From Opitutaceae bacterium (GTDB lineage: Bacteria; Verrucomicrobiota; Verrucomicrobiia; Opitutales; Opitutaceae): DNA of 64,000 bases. How positions within the stretch are numbered: the first letter of the stretch is position 1; every line of letters starts with the position of its first letter. A model generated the notes under the pieces. It was not told the origin of the DNA, did not search any database, and was given only the letters and a program-made list of their open reading frames with translations. Shown piece by piece: positions 1 through 9,515 of this stretch. The DNA is taken from assembly GCA_028284235.1 (NCBI GenBank), contig JANQSC010000013.1, positions 124,001 through 188,000 on the forward strand. Reading direction: 5' to 3'. Position numbers and translations under genes: made by a program.

Positions 1-63
1 CGCAATGCGGCCAGCTACACCCAACTAATGCGTTCATTGTATCCAAAAATTGACTTCTCGCTG

Positions 64-1092
64 TCAAACCTGCGCTAGCAAGTCTTTGTATTTCCGATAC
101 AACGCCCGAAACTGATGATAGGTCAGTCCTAGTTTCTCCGCCGCCGCGCTCTGCCGATTGCGTGACGCGCTCAACGCTTCGCGCAATCGTCGAATCTCCA
201 ATTCCTTGATCTCGTCGGAAAGTGAACGAACGGCGCTTGGAGCGTCCTCCGACCTCACTTCCGCATCTCCCTCGCCCTCCTCGCGATCCGCGTACGGGTT
301 GGAGAACGGGTTGAACTCAATATCGCTAATCACATCGGCGCCGCTTCGATAAACCGAGCGCTCCACCACGTTCTTCAATTCGCGAATATTTCCCGGCCAA
401 CCATACCGTTCGATTTTTCGCTCGGCGCTCGCCGAAAACGTCGGGGCTTCGTCGCGACCGAGTTCATGGGCCATCTGCGCCGCGAAATGTCGGGCCAAAT
501 ACAGTATATCTTCTTTCCGGGCCCGCAGGGGGGGAAGATAGAGCACTTCGAACGAAAGGCGGTCCAGCAGGTCGTCCTTGAACGTGCCCGCCTTGACCAT
601 TGCCGGCAAATCCGCGTTGGTCGCCCCGACAATTCGAGCGTCCACCTGAATCGAGTCCGAACTCCCCAGTCGCTCGAACGAACGGTATTCCACCGCCCGT
701 AAGACCTTTTCCTGTATCGGAATCGAGACGAGACCGATCTCGTCCAAAAACAAGGTCCCGCCCTCCGCCAGTTCAAACCGCCCCATGCGCCGTTCGCTCG
801 CGCCCGTAAACGCCCCCTTCTCGTGCCCGAAAAGCTCCGACTCGAGCACCGATTCCGACAAAGCCGCGCAATTCAAGGCCACAAGCGGCCCCTCCCATCG
901 TTCCGACAAGAAATGCAGACGGCTCGCCGCCAGCTCCTTGCCCGTTCCCCGCTCGCCAATGATCAACACAGGCCGCTCCACCTTCGCCACACGCGATAAA
1001 TCCTCCTGAAACTCCAAAAACGCCTCCGACACGCCAATCGCGTCCGGCAAGTTTCGAGGCTGATACAACGCATCTTCTTGGTGATTTTCCAT
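64..1092 (-). CDS. pspF: PspF-like sigma-54 enhancer-binding transcriptional activator
   Basis: AAA+ activator of sigma-54 RNA polymerase, expected to switch on the phage-shock operon that diverges from it. Counting from the ATG at 1092 (342 residues), Walker A GERGTGKE lies at about 46-53, the sigma-54 contact loop GAFTGA at about 93-98 and Walker B GTLFLDE at about 112-118. A Fis-type helix-turn-helix fills the last 45 residues. There is no N-terminal receiver or GAF domain, as in E. coli PspF, which is held off by PspA rather than by phosphorylation. An in-frame GTG at 1107 would add five residues; I prefer the ATG. A perfect palindrome just upstream (1111-1127) could serve both autoregulation and psp activation. 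Confidence 0.92.
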   Translation of the reverse strand: MENHQEDALYQPRNLPDAIGVSEAFLEFQEDLSRVAKVERPVLIIGERGTGKELAASRLHFLSERWEGPLVALNCAALSESVLESELFGHEKGAFTGASERRMGRFELAEGGTLFLDEIGLVSIPIQEKVLRAVEYRSFERLGSSDSIQVDARIVGATNADLPAMVKAGTFKDDLLDRLSFEVLYLPPLRARKEDILYLARHFAAQMAHELGRDEAPTFSASAERKIERYGWPGNIRELKNVVERSVYRSGADVISDIEFNPFSNPYADREEGEGDAEVRSEDAPSAVRSLSDEIKELEIRRLREALSASRNRQSAAAEKLGLTYHQFRALYRKYKDLLAQV

Positions 1093-1110
1093 GGTTAATA
1101 AACCCACTAT

Positions 1111-1161
1111 TTGGTTTTTTTAACCAATTTCAATCTCTAAAAATCGCCACAGAAAAGTGGC
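1111..1161. promoter_or_regulatory. Two candidate PspF upstream activating sites
   Basis: In the pspF-pspA intergenic region there are two inverted repeats: TTGGTT-N5-AACCAA at 1111-1127 and GCCAC-N6-GTGGC at 1146-1161. If transcription starts near 1238 (from the -24/-12 element), they lie at about -127 to -111 and -92 to -77. This is close to the interval occupied by the two PspF sites in E. coli. The arms and spacing are seen directly; the binding role is inferred. Confidence 0.5.
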
Positions 1162-1211
1162 TAATTTTTTATTTATTTGAATACCAATACCTTACAACTT
1201 TTCCAAAAACT

Positions 1212-1227
1212 TGGCACGCAATCTGTT
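1212..1227 (+). promoter_or_regulatory. Sigma-54 (-24/-12) promoter of the psp operon
   Basis: TGGCAC at 1212-1217, five bases, then CTGTT at 1223-1227. The -24 half is a perfect match to the sigma-54 consensus and the spacing is right; the -12 half departs from TTGCA. It lies 40 bp upstream of the pspA start and beside an RpoN-dependent activator gene. This rules out the longer reading frame that would begin pspA at 1177, upstream of the promoter. Confidence 0.7.
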
Positions 1228-1266
1228 AATAGGAGCCCGAACCTAAATCATTTGAGGAAACAAAAC

Positions 1267-1944
1267 ATGGGAATATTTACACGATTCAAAGACATTGTTA
1301 GCTCCAACATCAACGCGATGCTGGATAAGGCGGAAAATCCGGAGAAGCTGATCAAGCAGATGATCCAGGAGATGGAAGACACGCTGGTAGAGATCAAGGC
1401 ATCTTGCGCCGGCGTGATGGCCAACAAGGCAAGTGTGAGCCGGGCGCTGGCGCGAGCCAGTGAACATGCGGAGGGTTGGGAATCCCGCGCCACTTTAGCG
1501 GTGAACAAAGGACGCGACGACCTCGCTCGCGAAGCGCTGGTCGAGAAACGCCGCTTCCTCGCCGAAGTCGAGCGCCTCACTAGCGAGAACGACCAGCTCG
1601 ACGAAGTCGTCGCTCAATACAAGAAAGACATGCAGGAGCTCGAGAGCAAACTCGAGGTCGCTCGCGACAAGCACAAGGCGCTTATCCACCGCCACGCCCA
1701 GGCCCAGAAACGCCACCAGGCCCAGACCACCATTCGCAAGGTGACCAATACCGACGCCTTCGCCCGTTTCGAAGCGCTCGAAGGTCGCATCGACCGCATG
1801 GAAGCGGAGGCCGACCTGGTCAACGTCAAACCGAAGGCCAATCTGGAGGACGAGATCGCCAGCCTCACCGCGGACGACGAACTCGAAGAAGAGCTTGCAG
1901 CCCTCAAAAAGTCATTGGAAAGTAAGGAAGAAACCAAAAGTTAA
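1267..1944 (+). CDS. pspA: Phage shock protein A (PspA/IM30 family)
   Basis: Peripheral inner-membrane protein of the PspA/Vipp1 (ESCRT-III-like) family; it binds stressed membrane and, in enterobacteria, inhibits PspF. The start is the ATG at 1267, preceded by GAGGA at 1254-1258, giving 225 residues (E. coli PspA has 222). The N-terminus MGIFTRFKDIV is the usual amphipathic membrane helix and the rest is charged heptad-rich coiled coil, with the family pattern NAMLDKAENPEKLIKQM at residues 18-34. It is the first gene of the pspA-pspB-pspC run and lies downstream of a sigma-54 promoter. Confidence 0.95.
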   Translation: MGIFTRFKDIVSSNINAMLDKAENPEKLIKQMIQEMEDTLVEIKASCAGVMANKASVSRALARASEHAEGWESRATLAVNKGRDDLAREALVEKRRFLAEVERLTSENDQLDEVVAQYKKDMQELESKLEVARDKHKALIHRHAQAQKRHQAQTTIRKVTNTDAFARFEALEGRIDRMEAEADLVNVKPKANLEDEIASLTADDELEEELAALKKSLESKEETKS

Positions 1945-1984
1945 TCGATACGTCGGCGCGAACCTCTAAGACACTGCCTCAACC

Positions 1985-2218
1985 ATGGAATCACCATTCG
2001 TCTTCGTCCTCGGAATACTCTTCATTGTCGTAGGACTGCCGGTAATCTGCGGCTCGCTTCTGTCCTACCACAAGCAGAAGAACCAGTTCAACGAGTCTAG
2101 GGCGAAAGACCTGGATAAAGAGGAAACCGAAATGCTCAACGATCTTCACAAAGGACTCGAACGCATGGACAAACGCATTCAAGCCCTCGAGACGATCCTC
2201 ATAGAAAAACGCCGCTAA
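1985..2218 (+). CDS. pspB: PspB-like inner-membrane protein
   Basis: Small protein of 77 residues with one N-terminal membrane helix (about 5-27) and a charged C-terminal coiled coil ending MDKRIQALETIL, which closely resembles the end of enterobacterial PspB. PspB and PspC sense envelope stress and relieve PspA inhibition of PspF. It begins 40 bp after pspA and ends 16 bp before pspC, as expected for an operon. The length matches the family (about 75 residues). Confidence 0.85.
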   Translation: MESPFVFVLGILFIVVGLPVICGSLLSYHKQKNQFNESRAKDLDKEETEMLNDLHKGLERMDKRIQALETILIEKRR

Positions 2219-2234
2219 CCTACTTTATAAAAAC

Positions 2235-2603
2235 ATGACAGGAAAACTTTATCGCTCACGCAACGGCCTCATCTTCGGAGTCTGCCGCGGCATCGCCGAG
2301 ACCTTCGACTTATCGCTGGGATGGATACGCTTCGGATTCATCGTCGCCTTCGCCATTACCCTCTTCTTCCCCACCGGGTTGATCTATCTCATCCTGGCGC
2401 TCGTCCTCAAACTCGAGCCCGCCGAGACGACGATCAACCGGCCTAGGGATCAAATCTTCGACGGCCCGTTCGACAGCCCGCGCAAAGTGGGGCTGCGACA
2501 GTTCAAGGCGAAATTCGATTCGCTCGAAGACAGAATCCGGCGTATGGAAAACCACGTCACCAACAAAGCCTACGACTGGGACAAACGGTTCCACACCGAG
2601 TAG
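2235..2603 (+). CDS. pspC: PspC domain protein
   Basis: 122 residues. The first 60 match the PspC domain: a KLYRSRNGLIFGVCRGIA motif, then a hydrophobic stretch FGFIVAFAITLFFPTGLIYL. The C-terminal half is a soluble charged segment with a predicted coiled coil (about 95-120). In the Psp response PspC acts with PspB at the inner membrane to capture PspA. It is the last gene of the psp run. Confidence 0.9.
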   Translation: MTGKLYRSRNGLIFGVCRGIAETFDLSLGWIRFGFIVAFAITLFFPTGLIYLILALVLKLEPAETTINRPRDQIFDGPFDSPRKVGLRQFKAKFDSLEDRIRRMENHVTNKAYDWDKRFHTE

Positions 2604-2817
2604 ATCCGTAGAAACGCTGTCGCCATTTTCTAGATACGAAATGGCGCCAGCCCGCAAGCCCGAACCGAACGAGCCACCGAGCTCGACTGCCGTCCACTGA
2701 ATCGCCGAGGCGATTCTCCTGGACCCTCAAAACGCGCCTTCAAAGCGACGCGTCAACAACCGCGACGGCCCCACTGTGCCCGCTCGCAAACCGACACCTA
2801 CGTTCACAACCGATCCA

Positions 2818-3351
2818 ATGAACACCGAAATCGTCTCCGAACACCGACCTAGAAAGACGTCCACCCGCTTCGCGCTCGCGATTTGCATTACCACCCTCGT
2901 CATCCTCGTCGCAGGATGCTCCTCCAAACAAGCGATGATCGTGCCCGACCTCTCGATGGCTCCCACCCTCGCCAAAGGAGAACGGGTTTACGCGAATTTC
3001 CGCACCTACCGAATCGAAGACCCGCAAGTCGGGGATCTCGCCATCTTCCTTCCCCGAGACCTTCAAAACCTCACCTGGACGCTCCGCGTCGCCGCAGTCG
3101 CGGGCGACACGGTTTCTTTCGAAAACAACGTTTTGCAAATCAACGGGTCGACCCGATTCGCTCCCGCCCCCCGCCAGAGCCAAACGTACCGTCTCCCCGC
3201 CGAAGCGCATGAAAACGCGTCGCGCGCCCTCCCCTACACGCTCCGGGAAAACGAGTACTACTTCCTGAGCGACGATCCGGAACACGCTGTCGACAGCCGA
3301 TACTGGGGCCCAATCCACCGCTCGGAAATCGTGGGAAAACTCACCCTGTAA
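2818..3351 (+). CDS. S26 signal-peptidase-like lipoprotein, catalytic Lys missing
   Basis: 177 residues from the ATG at 2818; an in-frame GTG at 2776 is less likely. The fold signatures of type I signal peptidase are present: the serine box LSMAPTL (Ser46), the box RVAAVAGDTV (90-99) and the C-terminal DSRYWGPI box (159-166). The residue just before Arg90, where the general-base lysine belongs, is Leu89, and no other lysine is near. A membrane stretch (18-33) ends in LVAGC, a plausible lipobox (Cys34), so the protein may be a lipoprotein rather than a membrane-embedded peptidase. It may be a non-catalytic relative. It converges on the thioesterase gene with only 4 bp between stop codons. Confidence 0.75.
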   Translation: MNTEIVSEHRPRKTSTRFALAICITTLVILVAGCSSKQAMIVPDLSMAPTLAKGERVYANFRTYRIEDPQVGDLAIFLPRDLQNLTWTLRVAAVAGDTVSFENNVLQINGSTRFAPAPRQSQTYRLPAEAHENASRALPYTLRENEYYFLSDDPEHAVDSRYWGPIHRSEIVGKLTL

Positions 3352-3355
3352 CGAC

Positions 3356-3784
3356 CTAGACGAACTCCGACTTCGCCCGCCGGACGAAGGCCTCCGGCAT
3401 TCGAGTGGGCTTGCCGGATTCCCGCCCGAGCGCGGCCATCTCCGTTCGCGCCAAAACAAGCAAGTCGCCGGTGAGGTCGTAACCACGATAGTACAAGTCG
3501 AAACGCGTCGGACGAAAATTGGTCGCGGAAATGTCGAGCTTCAACGTGTCCGGGTAGAGTCCCTGCTTCGTGTACTTCACGCACAGCTCCGACATAATCA
3601 GGGCCACCCCCTCCACATTTCTCTCGGTGTAGCCGAAGCGCTGCAAGTACTGCACTCGCCCCTCGTGAAGGTACTCGACGAATACGTTGTTCGCGACGTG
3701 GTCGCCATAGTTGTGATCCGTAATACGGAAGGGAATACGCGTCGAAAAATGTACCGGCTCGAACTGCTTGATCTCGTTGAACAT
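3356..3784 (-). CDS. Acyl-CoA thioesterase, 4HBT hot-dog family
   Basis: 142-residue single hot-dog domain of the YbgC/FcbC type. The N-terminal segment with FRITDHNYGDHVANNVFVEY corresponds to the family's catalytic and substrate region, where an Asp/His/Asn patch sits before the central helix. It should hydrolyse acyl-CoA thioesters in the cytoplasm; the substrate cannot be told from sequence. It appears to be a single gene, convergent with the S26-like gene. Confidence 0.8.
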   Translation of the reverse strand: MFNEIKQFEPVHFSTRIPFRITDHNYGDHVANNVFVEYLHEGRVQYLQRFGYTERNVEGVALIMSELCVKYTKQGLYPDTLKLDISATNFRPTRFDLYYRGYDLTGDLLVLARTEMAALGRESGKPTRMPEAFVRRAKSEFV

Positions 3785-4216
3785 TGCGATAGATGAATCG
3801 AAAACCCGACTCTCCCCTGCTCAGTCGAGAGAAGAACGCCAGCACCGCGAGACCGTAGTCGACCCTACGCTCAGCACAAACTCCAAATCACCGAAATCGC
3901 CAGTTCGAAAAGCGCCAACCACATCCGAGTCGATTTTCGAGCCCATCTCTCAAAATACACCCAGTTCAGACCCCTGAAAACGCAGCCGACCGCGCTCATT
4001 CAGATACAACCCCGCCGCCGCTTCGTTCATTCGACGTTTAATGAATGTATTTTTTTTGATTTCATGTTCCATTCAGGTTAAGTCGCTACAATGCCCGGCG
4101 ATGAATTCATACTCTAATAAGCTACCTACATACCGATTGTCGCTATGCGACGACATCGTTCCCATCTCCATCCCATCCTCAACCCGCTTCTATCTTCGCG
4201 ATAGCGATTCACGCCC
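3785..4216. other. Intergenic region between divergent thioesterase and response-regulator genes
   Basis: 432 bp without a credible gene. It must hold the promoters of both flanking genes. The only structure I see is an inverted repeat TTCATT-N8-AATGAA at 4026-4045 followed by an eight-T run, which could be an operator or a weak hairpin. Confidence 0.4.
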
Positions 4217-4870
4217 ATGAAGATACTGCTCGTTGAAGACACCGCCGCCTTGAGAGAGACCATCTCCGAGGCCCTGAACGAAGAAGGCTACCTCGTCGAG
4301 ATCGCCGCAGACGGCTCTGAAGCGTTCCGCAAGATCGAAATCACCGACTACGACGCGGTCATTCTCGACATCGTCCTCCCTGACTACGACGGATTCACCA
4401 TCCTTCGCACCATTCGCGAGAGTCAGCAGACGCCGGTAATTCTGCTGACCGCTCGAGACGCCATCAATGATCGGGTCAAAGGACTCGATCTCGGAGCCGA
4501 CGACTACTTGACCAAGCCCTTCGACCTCTCCGAACTGCTCGCCCGCCTCCGGGCCGTCACCCGGCGCGGCTACGGCGACCGGTCTCCCAAAATCGAGGTC
4601 GGGGAAGTCGTGGTGGACACCGCCAAGCGCAACGCCCAAAGAAACGGCGAAAAAATCGAGCTCACCACGCTCGAGTACTCCATTTTAGAGACTCTCGTGC
4701 GCCAACGTGGCGTCGTCGTCTCGCGCGCCTACCTGTACGACCACCTGTACACGGAAGACGAGAACACGCTCTCGAACGTGCTCGACGTCTACATCTACCG
4801 CCTCCGAGCCAAGCTGGGAAAAGACTTCATCCGGACGCGAAGAGGATACGGATACATCATTGAAGATTGA
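4217..4870 (+). CDS. OmpR/PhoB-family response regulator
   Basis: 217 residues: receiver domain (1-118) and winged-helix DNA-binding domain (about 125-217). Receiver residues are all present: acidic pair Glu7-Asp8, phospho-acceptor Asp51, Thr78 and Lys100. The DNA-binding half ends with the RTRRGYGYII pattern typical of OmpR-type wings. The stop codon overlaps the start of the kinase gene by one base (TGATG), so the two are translationally coupled partners. The stimulus is unknown. Confidence 0.92.
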   Translation: MKILLVEDTAALRETISEALNEEGYLVEIAADGSEAFRKIEITDYDAVILDIVLPDYDGFTILRTIRESQQTPVILLTARDAINDRVKGLDLGADDYLTKPFDLSELLARLRAVTRRGYGDRSPKIEVGEVVVDTAKRNAQRNGEKIELTTLEYSILETLVRQRGVVVSRAYLYDHLYTEDENTLSNVLDVYIYRLRAKLGKDFIRTRRGYGYIIED

Positions 4871-6354
4871 TGTTTCTGGGGAAAAACTCAATTCGATGGC
4901 GAATCCAGCGCTGGCACGGGCTACTCCTGGTTCTTCTCACGGCAATTATGTCGACCGGCTTTTTCTTCTACGAGAAAACCAGCCGGAAAAAGAAGATCGC
5001 CGCCGAAATGAGCTATTTCGTCAGCGCCCTGATCCCTCGCGTCCTCCCCCCGGACGGACGGATTCTCCGGCAGGAGGAACTGGACAATCGACACCGGCGC
5101 GGGGGGCCGCAAACCAGAAGTCGCCCTCCACGCGAAGGTGACGAAGCCGGCACGCGACCCTTGCCAAGGCGCCTCCCCCCCGGATTGAGTTCGGGGGACG
5201 GAGGAGCCCGCCCGCTGGAGGAAATTCTCGCAGATTCGGACTTCTACTATGTAGTCTGGGACTCGCAAGAGAGCATCGCTCTCAAATCGGACGACACTCC
5301 CGACAACATCTCCTATCCCAAGGAGACGCTTCGGATCGCCGAAACCGTCGTGAGAACCGTCAATGGCAACATGGAAGCCGTCCACGCCGTTCCCAACGGC
5401 GCAAAAATCGCAGTCGGGATACCCGAACGCCTCTTTCATCAGTCCATGTGGAAATTCGGGCTGATGCTCGCTGGGCTGAGCGCCGGGCTCGTCGCCACGG
5501 GAGTCCTCGTCGGCTGGATACTCCTTGGAAAAGAAACCCGGGAGATTTCCAACATCGCCGACGCCGCCGGTCGCATCGCCCACGGCAACTTGAGCGAACG
5601 CATCCGGTCGGAGGAGTCCGGCACGGAACTCTCCAATCTCGCCGAAGTGCTCAACAACACTTTCAATCGCCTCGAGCGTTCCTTTGAACAGCAAGTGCGA
5701 TTTACCGCGGACGCCTCGCACGAGCTGCGGACGCCATTGACCGCAATACTGACCCGCTGCCAGCTTACGCTTTCCAAAGACCGTTCCCCGGAAAAATACA
5801 AGGAGTCCATGGCAAGTTGCCTCGACGCCGCCCACCACATGAAAAAGCTCGTTGAGTCCCTGCTCGACCTGTCACGCCTGGACTCCGGCGAAGCCGCTTT
5901 GAATATTCAGGATACCAGCCTGCGCGAAATCGTAACCGACAGCCTCGAACTACTTAGCGCCCTCGCGGAAAAGAAGTTCATCGAAATCGACGCCAAGCTG
6001 GACCGCTTCCCCATACAAGCCGACGCAGCCCGCATCCAGCAAGTGTGCATCAACCTCGTCAGCAACGCCATCAAATACTCCCCACCCGGTTCGAAGATCG
6101 ATATCACTGTATCCAAAGTCGGAAGTACAGCGCTACTTGTCGTTGCCGACCAAGGCCCCGGAATACCGGAAGAAGACTTGCCCAATATCTTCAACCGATT
6201 CTATCGCGGCAACAATGGCATGCAGCCCGGCAAAGATAGCTGCGGACTCGGGCTGGCAGTCGCCAGAGCAATCGTCGCCGCCCACCACGGCTCGATCCAC
6301 GCCGCCAACCGCAGCTCCGGCGGCGCCCTCTTCCGAATCGAACTCCCTGCGTAG
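4870..6354 (+). CDS. Sensor histidine kinase (HAMP-HisKA-HATPase)
   Basis: 494 residues from the ATG at 4870, which overlaps the regulator's stop codon. TM1 is at about 17-35; a periplasmic region of about 160 residues follows, then TM2 (about 196-220) and HAMP. The HisKA H-box is ASHELRTPLTAI with phospho-acceptor His284. The catalytic domain has an N-box (NLVSNAIKYSPPGS), DQGPGIP and GLGLAVARAI. The periplasmic part contains an Arg/Pro-rich low-complexity stretch (about 55-115) unlike a usual sensor fold. It phosphorylates the adjacent OmpR-type regulator. Confidence 0.92.
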   Translation: MFLGKNSIRWRIQRWHGLLLVLLTAIMSTGFFFYEKTSRKKKIAAEMSYFVSALIPRVLPPDGRILRQEELDNRHRRGGPQTRSRPPREGDEAGTRPLPRRLPPGLSSGDGGARPLEEILADSDFYYVVWDSQESIALKSDDTPDNISYPKETLRIAETVVRTVNGNMEAVHAVPNGAKIAVGIPERLFHQSMWKFGLMLAGLSAGLVATGVLVGWILLGKETREISNIADAAGRIAHGNLSERIRSEESGTELSNLAEVLNNTFNRLERSFEQQVRFTADASHELRTPLTAILTRCQLTLSKDRSPEKYKESMASCLDAAHHMKKLVESLLDLSRLDSGEAALNIQDTSLREIVTDSLELLSALAEKKFIEIDAKLDRFPIQADAARIQQVCINLVSNAIKYSPPGSKIDITVSKVGSTALLVVADQGPGIPEEDLPNIFNRFYRGNNGMQPGKDSCGLGLAVARAIVAAHHGSIHAANRSSGGALFRIELPA

Positions 6355-6469
6355 TCCTACTCAGCGCAAGCGGGAAATTCTGAGCGCCTTTACCCAGGGG
6401 GCAGTAAATTAAACTCTAAAGCTTAATCTATTCATATTCGGTTCAGTTTCACTGCGTATTATCCGCGCC

Positions 6470-9289
6470 GTGATCACCCGATATCCCCTCTATAAAACGG
6501 CCTTCGCCAGCGCGCTCGCGCTAGTCTACGCCTCCCTTTTCTCCAACGCCGCGCTCACGCTGCGTCAATCCAACGGAACGTCCGGCAGCGCCTACTCCTC
6601 GTCCATTGGCCAAGGTGCCTACACCGCGTCGAGCGTAACCCTGCAGGACGCCTCGACAGAGACGCTACGCGGCCAGACCTTTATCGCCCGAACTCCCAGC
6701 GAGGAAGAAGCCGGCTGGAATCTAACCAGCGTCACGCTGCGATTTCTCACCAACGACGGCCTGCCCACTGTCGGTCCAAGCGATGTTTGGACGCTCACCG
6801 TAGTCGAATGGGATCCGCTGTGGGACGCGGGCGACTTTACCGCCTGGCTCGCTGGAGCCTCCGACGATCCGCTTGCCGGATTCGCGTCTCCCAACATTGT
6901 CGTTCAAGACTCCGGAGCATTCGATTCCGAAACAGACTTGATCAGCCGGTCCTTCTTCATCTTCGATCTCGACCCCTCCGAAGAGTACTTCATCGAAGCC
7001 GGAAAAGCGTACGCAGTCTATCTTTCCTACTCAAATCCAAGCGGCGACGGCCTTCTCGTCGAAACGCGCATACCCGAGGAGCACTCGGGCGGATCTATGA
7101 TCCACCAAGGCCCCGGATCCGCTCCCTCTGTCACCCAAGGAGAGATGCTCACCGTTTGGGTACACGGCGACGCAGCCACTCCCGACGACGGCAGAGACCT
7201 CGCGCCGCGATTTACCTTGTCCGACGATATCGAGCTTCCCCTCAACCTAGGCGCCTATTCGGAGAGCCACGTATCCGACTTCCACCCCTTCAACCCCGGC
7301 CAGGCGCTGGTCGGCTATACGGTCGAAAACGACAACAACGACCTCTTCAGCATTCAGCCCAGCATCGACAACGAAGGGAATCTTACTTTCACACCCGCGC
7401 CCGATACCCCCGGCGTCGCCAACCTGTCCGTCTACGCAACCGACAGCGGTGCGACCAACAACCGATCTTACGTCCAGACCTTTTCCATCACGATCACCGA
7501 CAGGGAAGTAACCACCATCCATGTCGATGCCGACACCCCCGCCGCTCCCGAAGCCCAGGACGGCCTTTCTTGGGATACCGCATTCGCGAGTCTTCAGGAC
7601 GGGCTCGCCGCAGCCGTCGACCTGGACGAAATCTGGATCGCCGAAGGCGCGTACTATCCCGATGAAGCGGTCGCCGGAATTGCCGATGTAGCCGACAACG
7701 ACAAGCAAACCAGTTTTCAACTGCGAGACAAGGTTGCCGTCTACGGCGGATTTTCTGGAAACGAACAAAGCCGCGACGAGCGAGACCACGTCGCCAATCC
7801 GACCATTCTATCCGGAGACATCGATCGCGACACCCACCCCGACATCGCGCCGAATCGCGTCGTGCTCGATTCGCCGGAAACTAATGTGAGAGGGGTGAAC
7901 GCCAATCTCGTCGTCGAAGGAACCGACTCCGGAGACGCGATTCTCGATGGATTCACCATCACCGCCGGGTACCAGACGACCTTCTACCCCGGCGGAGCCT
8001 TGGACGGTGGAGCGTCCTTGCGCAACTGCCGCATACAAGGAAACTACGGCAAAGACTACGGTCCTATCACCGTCTGGGACTCGAACTTGTCTCTCGTCAA
8101 TTGTGATGTTTTCTCGAATACAGGAGGCACGACCGGAGGGATACACACCTACGGTACTAACGTCACCTTGATCTCCTGCCGCATCAAAGGGAATCACGCG
8201 AACATCGATACACGGTACGAGTCCACCGGAGCCGTACTCCTCACCGGAGGCGAACACCTCATAGAGAACTGCCTCATCACAGGCAATCGAGCCCCGGGCG
8301 TGGGCGGAGTGAATATGGTCTACGGAAACGACAACGGCGATGAAGCCGCGGGACATATGCTGGTCATTCGCAATACGACAATCTCCGGAAACCTGTCGTA
8401 CGGAGACGTACATGAATTCACCACCGACATAGGCGGAATTAGAACTGGTTTCGGAAGCGATACCTACCTCCACAATTCAATCGTCTGGGGCAACAGTCCC
8501 CTTCTGGAAGAAGGTAGCGACGGTCTCCTCTCGGAAAACATCGAATACAGCCTAGTCGAGGGATCCACCCCGGGCGGCACCAACTTCGACGGGACCAACC
8601 CCGCCAACGACCCAGACTTTCAATCGCCAGTCGATCCAGTCGATACTCCGACGGCGGGAGGGAACTTCCGCTTGCTCGCCGAATCCCCGATGATCGGAGC
8701 CGGCGACGCCTCCCTGCTCGGAGACGATGTCGCCGACCTCGATCGAGACGGAGATACCGACGAGCCCCTGCCGCTCGACGTCATTGGCAATGCTCGCATC
8801 ATCGAAACCCTTGACCTGGGAGCCATCGAACACGTTGTCGCGGAAGAGCCTCTGAATTCACTGGAGGAATTTCGAGCCTTCCACGGATTGTCGGGTGACG
8901 GCTCGGACGATTCCAGCGAATCGGAGGAAAACGGACTGCCGATCCTGCTTAACTACGCGTTCGGTATCGAAGATACTGATACTGATTTCGTACCTCCTGC
9001 GGATCCCGACAACGGCACCCCCGGGCTCCCAAGCCTAGAACCGTCGAACAATGGATCTACATTGGAATTCAACTACGTCAGACGTGTCGACAGTGAAACG
9101 GAGTTGTCCTTCACCATTCAAAAAAGTTCGGACCTGTCTAACTGGACCGACATATCCGACGAGGACGGTTCGATCATCGGCACCTCCATCATCCCCTTCA
9201 ACGAGCAGTACGAATTCGTCGTCGTCGAATTCGAGCCAGCCGCAGGCAGCGTATTCTACTACCGACTCAACGTGGAAGCAGCCGAATAG
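6470..9289 (+). CDS. Secreted right-handed beta-helix (choice-of-anchor Q type) protein
   Basis: 939 residues, GTG start, with an N-terminal signal peptide (about 1-28). After a beta-rich N-terminal domain (about 30-250) comes a cadherin/Ig-like segment (about 260-345). A parallel beta-helix follows (about 350-770), opening with DGLSWDTAFASLQDGL and carrying many short repeats of the form INCxIxGN. The end of the helix (SLVEGSTPGGTNFDG, then an NDPDF motif) is typical of the choice-of-anchor Q family. The C-terminus (about 870-939) has the FTIQKSSDLSNWT pattern seen at the end of many Verrucomicrobial exported proteins. Likely a cell-surface or secreted polysaccharide-binding or degrading protein; no catalytic residues can be assigned. 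Confidence 0.75.
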   Translation: MITRYPLYKTAFASALALVYASLFSNAALTLRQSNGTSGSAYSSSIGQGAYTASSVTLQDASTETLRGQTFIARTPSEEEAGWNLTSVTLRFLTNDGLPTVGPSDVWTLTVVEWDPLWDAGDFTAWLAGASDDPLAGFASPNIVVQDSGAFDSETDLISRSFFIFDLDPSEEYFIEAGKAYAVYLSYSNPSGDGLLVETRIPEEHSGGSMIHQGPGSAPSVTQGEMLTVWVHGDAATPDDGRDLAPRFTLSDDIELPLNLGAYSESHVSDFHPFNPGQALVGYTVENDNNDLFSIQPSIDNEGNLTFTPAPDTPGVANLSVYATDSGATNNRSYVQTFSITITDREVTTIHVDADTPAAPEAQDGLSWDTAFASLQDGLAAAVDLDEIWIAEGAYYPDEAVAGIADVADNDKQTSFQLRDKVAVYGGFSGNEQSRDERDHVANPTILSGDIDRDTHPDIAPNRVVLDSPETNVRGVNANLVVEGTDSGDAILDGFTITAGYQTTFYPGGALDGGASLRNCRIQGNYGKDYGPITVWDSNLSLVNCDVFSNTGGTTGGIHTYGTNVTLISCRIKGNHANIDTRYESTGAVLLTGGEHLIENCLITGNRAPGVGGVNMVYGNDNGDEAAGHMLVIRNTTISGNLSYGDVHEFTTDIGGIRTGFGSDTYLHNSIVWGNSPLLEEGSDGLLSENIEYSLVEGSTPGGTNFDGTNPANDPDFQSPVDPVDTPTAGGNFRLLAESPMIGAGDASLLGDDVADLDRDGDTDEPLPLDVIGNARIIETLDLGAIEHVVAEEPLNSLEEFRAFHGLSGDGSDDSSESEENGLPILLNYAFGIEDTDTDFVPPADPDNGTPGLPSLEPSNNGSTLEFNYVRRVDSETELSFTIQKSSDLSNWTDISDEDGSIIGTSIIPFNEQYEFVVVEFEPAAGSVFYYRLNVEAAE

Positions 9290-9361
9290 CGCACTTTACA
9301 GGAGAGCTGTTAGCGTCCGTAAGCCGGACCCATTGCAGCATCACAATTGAGAACGGATTAT

Positions 9362-9397
9362 GGGCGAGTCGGGATTCCGACTCGCCCTGCCATTTTC
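9362..9397 (+). terminator. Intrinsic terminator after the beta-helix gene
   Basis: Perfect 11-bp stem (9362-9372 with 9377-9387) with a GATT loop, followed closely by a short T run. It lies 73 bp downstream of the beta-helix stop codon and before the next gene. Confidence 0.75.
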
Positions 9398-9515
9398 GAG
9401 TCAGTCGTCAAAAACGAACGAGAATGACGAGGGCCGACGTAATGTCTAACGAGCGCCTCGACCCAAATGAACGAAACGCAACGCAGAAATTAGAGGCGCC
9501 GAACCAAGGACGCCT

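Noticed and set aside
1177-1266. N-terminal extension of pspA from 1177
   Set aside because: It would start upstream of the sigma-54 promoter, and the family start MGIFTRF with a good ribosome binding site is at 1267.
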